Source of the DNA: Halogranum amylolyticum
GTDB taxonomy: Archaea; Halobacteriota; Halobacteria; Halobacteriales; Haloferacaceae
Assembly (NCBI RefSeq): GCF_900110465.1
Contig: NZ_FODV01000001.1
Location: forward strand, 248,001-312,000
Direction of reading: 5' to 3'
DNA length: 64,000 nt
The notes beneath the pieces are model-generated. The model was not told where the DNA came from. It did no database searches and was given only the letters and a program-made list of their open reading frames with translations. Shown here in pieces: positions 17,032 to 25,869 of this stretch (its first letter is position 1; every line of letters starts with the position of its first letter). The translations under genes and the position numbers were made by a program.

Positions 17032-19233
17032 TCAACAGCGACGACACCACCGCTCGCTGGCGGGGCGGTCGTCGCCCGTCGCGACGTCGCGGTCACGGTC
17101 GCGGCCAACGTCTGAACTCTCGTCGCGAGTGGTCGGCCGCGTCGTCAGCACCTGCGTCCGCCGCGACCGGTCGCGGTAGACGGTGATACCCTTACACCCC
17201 GTCGCGAGCGCCAACTCGAACGCGGCGGCGACGTCGTCACGCGTCGCCGTCTCCCGGAGGTTCACCGTCTTCGAGACGCCGCTGTCGACGTGTTCTTGGA
17301 ACGCCGCCTGTACCCGGACGTGTTCCGCCGGGGGGATCGCGTGGGCCGTGACAAAGAGCGACGCGAGCGCCGGCGGTACCGAGAGACTCGACGGCCCCTC
17401 GAAGCGCCCCGCCTCGAGCAGCGACAGCGCCTCCGCGCGGACCGCCTCGGGGTCGTACCCGTTCGCCGCGAGCACGTCGAGGAAGTACGAGTCGACCTCG
17501 ACGAGGCGCTCTGCACCCTGGACGTCTTCGTCGGCGTTCCGGAAGTTGACCACGTCGAACAGCGGTTCGCAACCGCTGGTGGTGTCGGCGATCATCCCCG
17601 TCGTCCCCGTGGGGGCGACCGTCGTCGTGTTGTGGTTCCGGAGCGGGAACCTGTCGGGCCAGTCGTCGGGGTCGAGACCGCCGTGTCGGCGGAACCAGTC
17701 GGGATACCGCGTCGGCGTCGCCCACTTCGACTCGCTCCACGTCGGGAACGTCCCCCGTTCGAGTGCGAGGTGGTGGCTCGCCAGTTTCGACTCGCGGTCG
17801 ACGAACGCCATCACCTGCCGGGCGACCTCGACCGACGCCGGCGACCCGTAGCGGACGCCGAGTTGGATCAGCAGTTCGGCGAACCCCATCACGCCGAGAC
17901 CGATCTTCCGGCCGTCGCGGACGGCGTCGGCGATCTCGTCGACGGGGAACGTCGAGACGGTGAGCACGTCGTCGAGGAAGCGGACGCCGTCGTGGACGAC
18001 GTCCCGGAGACGGTCGAAGTCGACGGCGTCGGCGAGCAACCGCTCGACGTCGGCCGCGAGGGCGGCTCCGTCCCCGGTGGTCTCCTCGTCGTTCCCGTCT
18101 TCGCTCGCCCGGTCGCGTTCGAACCACGGCGTCACGCCCTCGTTCACGACGAGCGAGAGGTTGACGTGGCCGAGCGTGCAGGCCTCGAAGTTCTCCAGCG
18201 GCTGCTCGCCGCAGGGGTTCGTCGCCGCGATCCGGTGCGTCGGGAACCGGTCGACGTCGAACGAGTGGTCGCGGTTGGTCGTGTCGAGTGCGAACAGGCC
18301 GGGTTCGCCGTTTCGCCACGCGCCGTCGACGGCGAGCGTCCAGACGAGACCGGCCGGTAACGACAGCGGGTCGCCGACGGCGACGTCGAGTCGGTCGCGG
18401 TAGGCGTCGAGCCCCGGAACCGCGGCCGCGTAGTCGCGCCAGAGGTTCGCGTCGACGCGTTCGGGCGCTGCGTCGGCGAACGCGGGGCTGTAGAAGGCGA
18501 CGGTGGCGTCGGTGGCGACGTGTCGCTCCCCCGTCTGAGGGTCGACGAGCGGGTAGTCCTCGTCGGCCCTGACGGCCGCGAGGAACGCGTCGGTGACGGC
18601 GACCGAGACGTTGAAGTTCGCGAGCTCGTTCTCCGCTCGCTTGGCGACGCAGAAGCGGCCGACGTCGGGGTGGTCGACGCGGAGGATCGCCATCTGCGCG
18701 CCGCGGCGACGCCCGCCCTGTCGGAGCTGTTCGCACATCGTGTCGAACACCTGCATGAACGAGACGGGGCCGCTGGCGACGCCGCCGGTCGACCGGACGG
18801 GGGCGCCCTGCGGCCGGAGTCGCGAGAAGTCGTAGCCGACGCCGCCGCCGCTCTGAAACACCTTCGCGGCCCGTCCGAGCGTCGCGAAGATGCTGTCCAG
18901 CGAGTCTTGCGGCGAGATGACGAAACAGGCCGACAGCTGGCCGTCGGTACCGGCGTTCATCAGCGTCGGCGAGTTGGGGACGAACTCGAGGCCGGCGAGT
19001 CGCTCGCCGAAGCGGTCGGTCCAGTGGTCGACGTCGCCGCCGTACGCGGCTTCCGCTTCCGCGACGGCGGTCGCGACCCGGTCGAACAGTTCCGCCGGCG
19101 TCTCGACGACGTCGCCGGTCGCGTTGCGCCGCAGATAGCGGGCCGGGAGCACGCGCGTCCGGACGGTGTCGGTGAGTCGGTCGGCGACCGTCCCGCCGTG
19201 GACGCGCTTCGCAGGGAGTGTCAGGTCGGACAT
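17032..19233 (-). CDS. nrdJ: Ribonucleoside-diphosphate reductase, adenosylcobalamin-dependent (class II)
   Basis: About 733 residues from ATG 19233; a GTG 12 bases upstream is also in frame. The protein has FVPNSPTLMNAG, LSACFVISP with the redox Cys, the radical-site loop NPCGEQPLENFEACTLGHVNLS, TGTTGMIADTTSGCEP and a final CKGITVYRDRSRR. The C-terminal tail ends in a Cys pair, WCRRC, that can re-reduce the active site. There is no ATP-cone and no NrdB partner, as expected for class II. It reduces ribonucleotides to deoxyribonucleotides using B12 and does not need oxygen. Confidence 0.95.
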   Translation of the reverse strand: MSDLTLPAKRVHGGTVADRLTDTVRTRVLPARYLRRNATGDVVETPAELFDRVATAVAEAEAAYGGDVDHWTDRFGERLAGLEFVPNSPTLMNAGTDGQLSACFVISPQDSLDSIFATLGRAAKVFQSGGGVGYDFSRLRPQGAPVRSTGGVASGPVSFMQVFDTMCEQLRQGGRRRGAQMAILRVDHPDVGRFCVAKRAENELANFNVSVAVTDAFLAAVRADEDYPLVDPQTGERHVATDATVAFYSPAFADAAPERVDANLWRDYAAAVPGLDAYRDRLDVAVGDPLSLPAGLVWTLAVDGAWRNGEPGLFALDTTNRDHSFDVDRFPTHRIAATNPCGEQPLENFEACTLGHVNLSLVVNEGVTPWFERDRASEDGNDEETTGDGAALAADVERLLADAVDFDRLRDVVHDGVRFLDDVLTVSTFPVDEIADAVRDGRKIGLGVMGFAELLIQLGVRYGSPASVEVARQVMAFVDRESKLASHHLALERGTFPTWSESKWATPTRYPDWFRRHGGLDPDDWPDRFPLRNHNTTTVAPTGTTGMIADTTSGCEPLFDVVNFRNADEDVQGAERLVEVDSYFLDVLAANGYDPEAVRAEALSLLEAGRFEGPSSLSVPPALASLFVTAHAIPPAEHVRVQAAFQEHVDSGVSKTVNLRETATRDDVAAAFELALATGCKGITVYRDRSRRTQVLTTRPTTRDESSDVGRDRDRDVATGDDRPASERWCRRC

Positions 19234-19355
19234 AGCTGTCGACACGACTGCCGCGTCGTATGCAGGAACTGAGGGGAGCGAGCGACATAGCTGTTGTCGC
19301 GCCGTGTCACGCCATCACGCCAACCCTTATTCACTCGCGTGACCTACGTGAACGA

Positions 19356-19583
19356 ATGGCACAGATCGTGTACGACGGCCCCGACGGCGTCGAGCGGCTG
19401 CAAGACCTGCCGGAGGAGAGCCTCTGGTTCGACGCCGACACCGGCTACTGGGTGGTCCGATTCGACGAGGACGAGGAGGGGATGAACCTGCTGCGGCGGA
19501 TCCGCGACACGCGAGTCTACTACGTCGAACAACGCCGCAGCGACGAGGAGCTGGAGGGGACGTGGGCGCCCGAGTTCGAATAG
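19356..19583 (+). CDS. Small acidic protein of unknown function
   Basis: The 75-residue protein starts at MAQIVYDGPDGVERL. A TATA-like CCCTTATTC at 19325-19333, 23-31 bases before the ATG, points to a leaderless transcript and supports this start over the longer frame upstream. The protein is acidic with aromatic strands (LWFDADTGYWVVRF and VYYVEQ) and no Cys or membrane segment. I do not recognise a family. It is divergent from nrdJ. Confidence 0.7.
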   Translation: MAQIVYDGPDGVERLQDLPEESLWFDADTGYWVVRFDEDEEGMNLLRRIRDTRVYYVEQRRSDEELEGTWAPEFE

Positions 19584-19592
19584 TCCCCTCGG

Positions 19593-20405
19593 CTACGCCT
19601 CTGAGTCGTCGACGTTGCTATCTTCGTTCTCGTCGGACTCGGCTTCGGTGACCTCGATCCGGATCGGGCCGTCGGAGTCGGAGTCAACCCCGATATCGGA
19701 GTCGGTCGGCTCCGGCGCGAACTGCCAGTCGACGTCGACTAACCCGCGCGTCGGGCCGTGGCTCCGACCGTGTTCGACCACCTCGAACGTCCGGTCCGCC
19801 GCCTCGGGCGTCGACAGCGCCGCGACCATCAGTCGGGCGACGTCGTCGCGGGAGATGGCTCCGGAGACCGTGGCCCCGCCCTCCCCGACGAGCACGTCGC
19901 CGGAGGCCGGGTCGTCCGTCAGCTTGCCGGGACGGAAGACCGTGTAGGTGAGTCCCGACGAGCGGAGCCACGCCTCGGCGCGGTTCTTCGCGGCCAGATA
20001 GCGCCAGAGGACGAGGCGGAGGCCGAGCGGTGCCTGCTCTCGGGAGTCTCCCACACCGAGCGAGCTCTCGAGGACGAACCGGTCGACGTCGGCGGCGACG
20101 GCTGCGTTGACGAGGTTCCGCACGCCGGCGTCGTCGACGACCGGTTCGCCCAAGAGGTCGGCGAGGCCGGGCGTCGTCCCGACCGCACAGAGCACCGCGT
20201 CACAGCCTTTCGCGGCCGTCGCGGCGTCCGCCGGGTCGAGGAGGTCGCCGACGACGACCTCGTCGGCGCCGAGCGCTTCGAGGTCGTCGACCTTGCGACA
20301 CGAACGCGTCAGCGCACGGACGCGGACGTCGGTCGTGGCGAGCCGTTCGAGGAGACGTCGGCCGGTGCCGCCGCTGGCCCCTGCGACGAGGACAGTGCTG
20401 GACAT
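19593..20405 (-). CDS. Atypical NAD(P)-binding SDR (NAD-dependent epimerase/NmrA-like)
   Basis: The 270-residue protein starts with the Rossmann motif VLVAGASGGTGRRLLERL. It then has the acidic strand VVVGDLLDPADA and FRPGKLTDDPASGDV, typical of atypical SDRs that lack a YxxxK catalytic pair. The last about 35 residues are a very acidic Asp/Glu/Ser tail with no fold of their own. Members act as NAD(P)H sensors, reductases or assembly factors; the substrate cannot be read. It ends 9 bases after the small gene at 19356 on the other strand. Confidence 0.8.
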   Translation of the reverse strand: MSSTVLVAGASGGTGRRLLERLATTDVRVRALTRSCRKVDDLEALGADEVVVGDLLDPADAATAAKGCDAVLCAVGTTPGLADLLGEPVVDDAGVRNLVNAAVAADVDRFVLESSLGVGDSREQAPLGLRLVLWRYLAAKNRAEAWLRSSGLTYTVFRPGKLTDDPASGDVLVGEGGATVSGAISRDDVARLMVAALSTPEAADRTFEVVEHGRSHGPTRGLVDVDWQFAPEPTDSDIGVDSDSDGPIRIEVTEAESDENEDSNVDDSEA

Positions 20406-20496
20406 GACGGACGATAGGAGGTGAACGAACCTGACTCTTCTGCGTCCACCCGTCGACTGCGGTCCGGGTGGGGCTACTCGACGGTGTCGGCTCGGT

Positions 20497-21150
20497 TCAG
20501 GCGTACCGCTGGTAGTTGAGACCGATGGTGATGAAGGCGAACATCCCGGTGATGAACGTCGCGAGGTAGCTCGTCACGGCGGTCGGTGCGACGCCGACCC
20601 AGGACATCGCGGTCAGCGCGAGGCCGAGCGCCGTCGCGCCGCTGTAGTAGCTCGTCGAACTCCGACCGGCGGTCGTCGGTTCGGCCGTCGCCTCGGTCGT
20701 CACGGGTTCGTCGGCGGTCGCCGGCGTCTCCTCGTCGTCGGCGCCGTCGACGTCCAGATACGGGTCGAACTGGTCGGCGACTGGCGTTCGCTCGACGATG
20801 CCGCGACTCTGGTTGTACTCCAGGACGCCCTTCTCGTCGAGCTTCGGCAGGTGACTCTGGTACAGCGCGATGTAGACGCGCTGCCGCTCGTTGGAGCTGA
20901 GCTGTTGGACGGTCGTCTCGTGTTCCCAGGCGGCGACCTGCTCGGCGACGTCGCGCATGTCGACCTGCTCGCCCTCGTCGTAGTCCTGAAGGAACTTCAG
21001 GACGCGCCGGCGACGCTGGTTCTGCAGGATGTGGAACAGGTCGTCGGTCTCCAGCTCCTGCTGCTCTGTCTCCTCTTCGACGTCGTCCTCCGGGTCGACG
21101 TCGACCGCGTTCCCCTTGCTCTCGTGTTGTTGTGTTCCCACCGTGCTCAT
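20497..21150 (-). CDS. Membrane-anchored winged-helix protein (DUF7344-like)
   Basis: About 217 residues starting at MSTVGTQQHES, chosen because GGAG lies about 13 bases upstream on the minus strand. An acidic Glu-rich N-terminus is followed by a winged-helix domain at about 36-125 (LFHILQNQRRRRVLKFLQ; YIALYQSHLPKLDEKGVLEY). Next come a Thr/Glu linker and two C-terminal hydrophobic segments (ALGLALTAMSWVGVAP and YLATFITGMFAFITIG). This wHTH-plus-membrane layout is common in haloarchaea and suggests regulation sensed at the membrane. The target is unknown. Confidence 0.82.
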   Translation of the reverse strand: MSTVGTQQHESKGNAVDVDPEDDVEEETEQQELETDDLFHILQNQRRRRVLKFLQDYDEGEQVDMRDVAEQVAAWEHETTVQQLSSNERQRVYIALYQSHLPKLDEKGVLEYNQSRGIVERTPVADQFDPYLDVDGADDEETPATADEPVTTEATAEPTTAGRSSTSYYSGATALGLALTAMSWVGVAPTAVTSYLATFITGMFAFITIGLNYQRYA

Positions 21151-21508
21151 AGTCTCGGACTCCTTCTGCGTACTCTGTTCAAGACACCTATCCCTATTCA
21201 ACCTCGTTCCCAAACAGTTTGGGAGCGCAGTTGTGCCCCAACGCCGTCTTGCGGTTTCTCCCCCACCATTTATATGTGGCAGAGCGATTTTGACGTCTCA
21301 GCACGAACTGCACGTCTACGAGCGCCACCGAGACAGACACACACACAGGCGGCCCGAGCAGCTGTCCGTTCTGCGGCGTCGGTCCAGTACGACAGTCTGT
21401 CGACGGGAGAGACGAACGACGACGGTACTGACGATTTGTGCCGACCGAGCAGCGGGTCCAGCCTCACACGCCAGTAGAGTCTTTCTCCCGGCCGTCGTAC
21501 ACCCACCG
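21151..21508. promoter_or_regulatory. Divergent intergenic region with perfect palindrome
   Basis: This is a 358-base gap between the DUF7344-like gene (minus) and the flavin-binding gene (plus). It holds a near-perfect palindrome TCCCAAAC-A-GTTTGGGA at 21208-21224, about 60 bases upstream of the minus-strand ATG. A strong TATA-like element lies at 21267-21273 (ATTTATATG). A CA-rich stretch near 21335-21346 is present, but no supported reading frame. The palindrome is a good operator candidate for a dimeric regulator, perhaps the wHTH protein itself. Confidence 0.5.
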
Positions 21509-21949
21509 ATGAGAGACATCGAGTACACGTACACGTTCGGCATGGAGGAGACAGAACTCGAGGAACTCCTCCGGACCCACGGGACGGGGACGCTCGCGCT
21601 GGCCGACGGCGACGAGGCCTACGCGATACCCGTGGCGTACCACTACGAAGACGGCGTCGTCTACTTCCGTCTCGGCGAGCACGAAGGCAGCGAGAAGATG
21701 GCGTTCCTCGACACGACCGAACGGGGGTGTCTGCTCGTCTACGACTACGACTCGGAAGCGGACACCTCGTGGAGCGTCGTCGTCCGCGGACCGTTGTCCC
21801 GCGTCGGCGACGACGAGGTGCCCGCCGTCGACGAGCGAGACCGCGACTACGCGCCGCTTCGCGTGTTCGGCGAGTCCATCGACGACCTCGAACCGGTCGG
21901 CGTCCGCCTCGACATCGACGAGATTACGGGCCGACGCACCGGCGGTTAG
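21509..21949 (+). CDS. Pyridoxamine 5'-phosphate oxidase-like flavin-binding protein
   Basis: The 146-residue protein begins at MRDIEYTYTFGMEETELEE; the longer frame upstream runs through the intergenic region. The split-barrel fold is indicated by GTGTLALADGDEAYAIPVAYHYEDGVVYF, the typical PNPOx-like opening. The segments EHEGSEKMAFL and CLLVYDYDSEADTSWSVVVRG follow the usual strand order. Such haloarchaeal proteins bind FMN, F420 or heme; the cofactor cannot be decided. It is followed after 5 bases by the PfkB kinase and probably shares its transcript. Confidence 0.8.
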   Translation: MRDIEYTYTFGMEETELEELLRTHGTGTLALADGDEAYAIPVAYHYEDGVVYFRLGEHEGSEKMAFLDTTERGCLLVYDYDSEADTSWSVVVRGPLSRVGDDEVPAVDERDRDYAPLRVFGESIDDLEPVGVRLDIDEITGRRTGG

Positions 21950-21954
21950 AGCGA

Positions 21955-22911
21955 ATGGGTTCCGTCGTCAGTCTCGGAAGCGTCAACGTCGACCTCGTCA
22001 GTAGCCTCGAAACCGCCGCACTGGACCGACTGGTCGAGACGTACGAGTGGTTTCCGGCCTCGGGGTCGACCGTCCGGGTGACGGACGTGCCGGACGAGGT
22101 CGCCGACCTCACGCAGGACGTGTTCCACGGGGGGAAGGGGGCTAACCAGGCGGTCGCAGCCGCCCGGGGGGGCGCGGAGACGACGCTGCTCGGGAAGGTC
22201 GGCGTCGACGAACACGCCTTCGGCGTCCTCGACGGCCTCCGAGACGCCGGCGTCGACGTCTCGCACGTCCACGTCGGCGACGGCGAGACCGGGAAGGCCT
22301 ACATCTTCCTCGACGAACACGGCGAGAACCGGATCGCCATCGTCGAGGGGGCGAACGGACAGGTCGACCGACGCTACGTCGAGGCCCACGTCGGGCGGGT
22401 GCGACGAGCGGACTGTCTCCTCCTGCAGAACGAGATCCCGGTCGCGCCGGTCGTCGCACTCCTCGACCTGCTCGCGGCGGGCGAGCAGTCGCCGACCGTC
22501 ATCGTCGACCCCGCGCCCGTCGACGGCGCGGAGCGACTCGTCGTCCACCCGGCGGTCGACGTCGTCCGACCGAACGAACACGAGTACGCCGCACTCGGCG
22601 ACGCCCTCGCCGACTTCGACGGGACGGTCGTCCGGACGCGCGGCCCCGACGACGTGCTCGTCGAGGACGACGAGACGTTCGCCGTCTCCCCGCCGCCGGC
22701 GACACCCGTCGACACGACGGGCGCGGGCGACACGTTCAACGGCTATCTCGCCGCCGAACTGTCCCGCGGCGCGTCGCTCCGTGCGGCGGTCGAGACCGCG
22801 ACGGTGGCGGCCTCGCTGAGCATCGAGACGGCCGGCGCTCAGTCGTCGATCCCGTCGCTCGAGGCGGTCCGCGCCTTCGAGTTCGAGACGAACGAGCGAG
22901 CGTCCGAGTGA
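21955..22911 (+). CDS. PfkB-family carbohydrate kinase (ribokinase-like)
   Basis: The 318-residue protein from ATG 21955 has both PfkB signatures. The first is the Gly-rich FHGGKGANQAVAAARGGAETTLLGKVG; the second is DTTGAGDTFNGYLAAEL with the catalytic Asp in GAGD. The segment ETGKAYIFLDEHGENRIAIVEGAN matches ribokinases more than fructokinases. It phosphorylates a sugar, possibly ribose, with ATP. The GH32 and levansucrase genes are 26 kb away, so fructose is possible but unsupported. It forms a tight pair with the gene upstream. Confidence 0.88.
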   Translation: MGSVVSLGSVNVDLVSSLETAALDRLVETYEWFPASGSTVRVTDVPDEVADLTQDVFHGGKGANQAVAAARGGAETTLLGKVGVDEHAFGVLDGLRDAGVDVSHVHVGDGETGKAYIFLDEHGENRIAIVEGANGQVDRRYVEAHVGRVRRADCLLLQNEIPVAPVVALLDLLAAGEQSPTVIVDPAPVDGAERLVVHPAVDVVRPNEHEYAALGDALADFDGTVVRTRGPDDVLVEDDETFAVSPPPATPVDTTGAGDTFNGYLAAELSRGASLRAAVETATVAASLSIETAGAQSSIPSLEAVRAFEFETNERASE

Positions 22912-23027
22912 ACGTCTGCCGAACGAGCGACACGCCGTCTTCGATCGACGGCACTCCGGCTGTCGATCGTTCTCGGGTCGTGGGAACCGACCGGACGATC
23001 TTAGCCGTTGCCCGACTATCTCTTCCT

Positions 23028-23501
23028 GTGTACTCCACGATTCTCTTTCCGACCGACGGCAGCGAGACGACCGACGCGCTCGTCGACCACGTCGCGGCCC
23101 TCGCCGACTGGCAGGACGCGACGGTCCACGTCCTCTACGTCGTCGACGACCGCGCGTTCCTGACGCTCAGCGACGACCTCGTCGGCGACGTGGCCGCCGA
23201 ACTCGACGCCGAGGGGCGCGAGGTGACCGACACGGCCGCGGCGCTGCTCCGGCAGGCCGGGGTCGACGTCGTCGCCGACGTCCGGACTGGGAGTCCGAGC
23301 GACGAGATCCTCGGCTACGTCGAGGAGAACGGCGTCGATCTCGTGATGATGGGGACGCGCGGTGCGGATTTCCGCCGTAACATGCTCGGCAGCGCCGCCC
23401 AGCGCGTCGTCACCGCCGCACCCGTCCCGGTGATGACCGTCGCGCTCGACCACGTCTCGAGCGACGAGACGCCGAGCGTCGAGTCGATAGCTGGTCGCTG
23501 A
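23028..23501 (+). CDS. Universal stress protein UspA
   Basis: From the GTG at 23028 this gives 157 residues beginning with YSTILFPTDGSE, the standard UspA start. An ATG 120 bases upstream adds non-homologous sequence. The C-terminal MMGTRGADFRRNMLGSAAQRVV and VPVMTVAL hold a full G-x2-G-x9-GS ATP-binding loop, so it is likely an ATP-binding type. It is monocistronic and converges with the sulfur gene at 23520. Confidence 0.92.
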   Translation: MYSTILFPTDGSETTDALVDHVAALADWQDATVHVLYVVDDRAFLTLSDDLVGDVAAELDAEGREVTDTAAALLRQAGVDVVADVRTGSPSDEILGYVEENGVDLVMMGTRGADFRRNMLGSAAQRVVTAAPVPVMTVALDHVSSDETPSVESIAGR

Positions 23502-23519
23502 GCGGCGGCGGCAGCGGCG

Positions 23520-24671
23520 TCAGTCGCTCGCCGCACACCGGTTCGGGCCGAGTTCCAACTCCGTCGCCTCCCCCTCGTCGAGGCGGCGGCGACCCGTGTT
23601 GACGTCGATGACTCGCTGGTAGTTCGGCGGCTTCTCCGGGAGACGGTCGGTGAGTCGGTCGACGAACGTCTCCTCGTCGACCTGCAGCAGCTCCTGTCCG
23701 CGTCGGAGGTCGCCGACGCTGGCGAGGATCGGCTCGCCCGGCGTCCCGTCGCTCGCCTCGCCCTCGTTGCTCAGTGCGAAGTGGCCGGGGAGAACGGTGA
23801 CGCTGTCGGGTTCGGCGAGCAGCGTCCGGTGGAGCGACCGGTAGAGCAGTCGCGCCCCGTCGGCGGCCCCGCCGCCACCGAACTGGAGCTCCGTCCGGCC
23901 GACAGAGCCGACGAAGAGCGTATCGCCCGTCAGCACCGCCTCGGCGTCGACGAGATAGCTCACCATCTCGGAGGTGTGGCCAGGCGTCGACAGTGCCTTC
24001 ACGTCGACGTCACCGACGCGGACGACGTCGTTCGCTGTCAGCGCGTCGTACTCGTACTCGACGCCGCGCTCGCGGGCATCGGCACCGAGATGGTAGCTCG
24101 CCCCGACTGCGTCCGCGAGTTCCCGCCCCCCGGAGACGTGGTCGGCGTGGACGTGCGTGTCGAAGACGTCCGTGATCGTGTAGCCGTGCTCGTCGGCGGC
24201 GGCGACGAACTCGTCGGTGTGACGAGAGGCGTCGACGACGGCCGCCTCGCGGGTCGCCGTCGACCCGACGAGATAGCCGAGACAGCCCTTCGCGCGCCGT
24301 TGGATCTGGAGGATCTCGACGGCCTCCGAGACCGTCGGAATCTCGACGACGTCGTAGACAGCGCTCCAGGCTTCCATCCCGTCGCCGACGACGGTGACGT
24401 CCTCGAACCCGTGTGTGCGGAGTTCGTCGGCGAAGTCGTCCGAGGAGATGCCCTTCGCGCAGATGGTGTAGACGGTGTCGTCTTCCTCGACGCCGGTCTC
24501 CGCTTCGAACGTCTCGGGGTCGAACTCGTCGTCGGGTTTGTACGGGTAGTTCACCGCACCGTCGATGTGCCACGACTCGTAGTTGTCTTTCGGGCGTGTG
24601 TCGACGAGTTCGAAGTCGGTTCCGTCGTCGATACGGTCTCGGAGTTCGGCGGCTGTGATAGCGTCTGTCAT
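23520..24671 (-). CDS. Rhodanese and metallo-beta-lactamase fusion (persulfide dioxygenase-like), copy 1
   Basis: The 383-residue protein has an N-terminal rhodanese domain (residues 1-110, catalytic Cys71 in TICAKG) and a C-terminal MBL domain from about 125. The MBL part has THVHADHVSGG, TPGHTSEMVSYLV, GDTLFVGSVGR and LPGHF, the ETHE1-like metal ligands. Fusions of this type move sulfane sulfur on the rhodanese Cys and oxidise glutathione-like persulfides. Haloarchaea lack glutathione, so gamma-glutamylcysteine or protein persulfide is more likely. On the minus strand an ACAACCTTAAC promoter-like element sits at 24693-24704. Confidence 0.9.
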   Translation of the reverse strand: MTDAITAAELRDRIDDGTDFELVDTRPKDNYESWHIDGAVNYPYKPDDEFDPETFEAETGVEEDDTVYTICAKGISSDDFADELRTHGFEDVTVVGDGMEAWSAVYDVVEIPTVSEAVEILQIQRRAKGCLGYLVGSTATREAAVVDASRHTDEFVAAADEHGYTITDVFDTHVHADHVSGGRELADAVGASYHLGADARERGVEYEYDALTANDVVRVGDVDVKALSTPGHTSEMVSYLVDAEAVLTGDTLFVGSVGRTELQFGGGGAADGARLLYRSLHRTLLAEPDSVTVLPGHFALSNEGEASDGTPGEPILASVGDLRRGQELLQVDEETFVDRLTDRLPEKPPNYQRVIDVNTGRRRLDEGEATELELGPNRCAASD

Positions 24672-24768
24672 GCTCTGAAGTACGCGTGTCGATCTGTTAA
24701 GGTTGTATCTGGTCGGTTGGGTGTCGAAAACTGGTGCGCCGGTCTCGGCCCGGCGCGGAACGGGACGG

Positions 24769-25356
24769 TTAGACGAGCAGTTGGACGTCCGCGTCGGCCA
24801 TGAACTGCAGTGCAGTCGCGGCCCCGACGCCTGTGGTGACGCCGTCGTAGAAGTCGTCCTCGTCGTATCCCATCAGTTCGATGGTCATCTGACAGGCCTG
24901 GAACTCCACGCCCATGTCGAGGGAGGTCTCGATGAGCTCCTCGATGGAGGCGGTGTTGTTGTCTGCGATCTTCTTCTGCATCATCTTGGTCGCCATCGAG
25001 TCCATCCCCGGGAGGGCGGCGACGGCGTTCGGCATCGGCATGTTGGGGTTGCCGACGGCGCTCAGTTTGAGGTTCTTCGAGCGCTCCTCGTGGAGCACGT
25101 CGAGCCCCCAGAAGGTGTGGAACACCTGCACCTCCCAGCCGAAGGCGGCGGCGGTGCTGGCGAGGATGAGCGGCGGGTACGCCATGTCGAGGGTTCCTTT
25201 CGTCGCGATGATGGACATCTTCGTGGGTCCGTCGTCGTCGCTGACCGCCGCGAGGTCGGCCTCCAGCTCTTCGATCCGCGACTCGAGTTCGGCGACGGTG
25301 GCGGCGTCCGGTCCGTCAGTCGCCTGCTCGGACGTGTCTGTTGTATCAGTACTCAT
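24769..25356 (-). CDS. DsrE/DsrF-like (DsrE2) sulfur-relay protein
   Basis: The 195-residue protein has an acidic coiled N-terminus (residues 1-45, SRIEELEADLAAV) and a DsrE fold from about 47: MSIIATKGTLDMAYPPLILASTAA, then FHTFWGLDVL, KMMQKKIADN and EFQACQMTIELMG with the conserved sulfur-binding Cys. DsrE2 proteins carry sulfane sulfur between TusA and transporters or oxidases. The stop codon of tusA lies 6 bases upstream of this start, so the two form an operon. The N-terminal coiled coil may mediate assembly with TusA. Confidence 0.9.
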   Translation of the reverse strand: MSTDTTDTSEQATDGPDAATVAELESRIEELEADLAAVSDDDGPTKMSIIATKGTLDMAYPPLILASTAAAFGWEVQVFHTFWGLDVLHEERSKNLKLSAVGNPNMPMPNAVAALPGMDSMATKMMQKKIADNNTASIEELIETSLDMGVEFQACQMTIELMGYDEDDFYDGVTTGVGAATALQFMADADVQLLV

Positions 25357-25361
25357 ATGGA

Positions 25362-25607
25362 TTACTCCGTCTTGCGGACGTAGTGGGTGTAGACGCCGTC
25401 ACCTTCGACCTGGTCAACGAGCTCGACCCCACCGGTCGAGTCGGCCCAGCCTTTGATGTCGCTCATGCTGCCGGAGTCGGTGGCGACGACCTCGAGGACG
25501 TCGCCCGCCGACAGTCCGTCGATGGCCTGCTTCGTCTTGATGACCGGCATCGGACAGTTGGCTCCCTGTACGTCGAGCGTCTCGGTTGCGTCTATCTCGT
25601 TGCTCAT
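25362..25607 (-). CDS. tusA: TusA-family sulfur carrier
   Basis: The 81-residue protein starts at MSNEIDATETLDV; the longer frame runs through the promoter. It has the TusA signature LDVQGANCPMPVIKTKQAI with Cys18 as the persulfide carrier, and a C-terminal beta-rich half (DVLEVVATDSGSM). It hands sulfur between rhodanese, DsrE2 and acceptors. Its operon partner is the DsrE2 gene downstream. The promoter region faces the second rhodanese-MBL gene. Confidence 0.93.
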   Translation of the reverse strand: MSNEIDATETLDVQGANCPMPVIKTKQAIDGLSAGDVLEVVATDSGSMSDIKGWADSTGGVELVDQVEGDGVYTHYVRKTE

Positions 25608-25869
25608 GGTTAGTATGTCCGTTATTGGACTTACTCCACAATACCGCCTTCGACTGTAAAAGTGTGTCGGTCCGTGGGACGGAGGCACATTATCTTCGTT
25701 TCGCGTAGACGCTCGTACACACGGTGAAACTAGGTAATGAGCAGTCGCTCGTCGGAGCTATCTCGGCGTCTCGATGGAGACCCGATACAACTCAAGGGAG
25801 CGGTATTGCGTAGTATTCAAAATACTATGCAAACCCTTAAGGCGAACGACCCGGTAGTATGGGTTGAAG
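25608..25869. promoter_or_regulatory. Divergent sulfur-island promoter with two inverted repeats
   Basis: Towards tusA, TATTG (25623-25627) and CAATA (25639-25643) form an inverted repeat about 20 bases from the start codon, with a TATA-like TTTTACA just beyond it (about 25655-25661, minus strand). Towards the rhodanese-MBL gene, TAGTATT (25811-25817) and AATACTA (25821-25827) form a perfect inverted repeat directly upstream of AAACCCTTAA (25831-25840). The second repeat ends in the same ACCCTTA element as the thioredoxin promoter at 31705. Both look like operators; the regulator is inferred from neighbours. Confidence 0.55.

Noticed and set aside
17237..19288. 683-residue Arg-rich frame overlapping nrdJ
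   Set aside because: Same strand, wrong frame of the ribonucleotide reductase, with no motifs.
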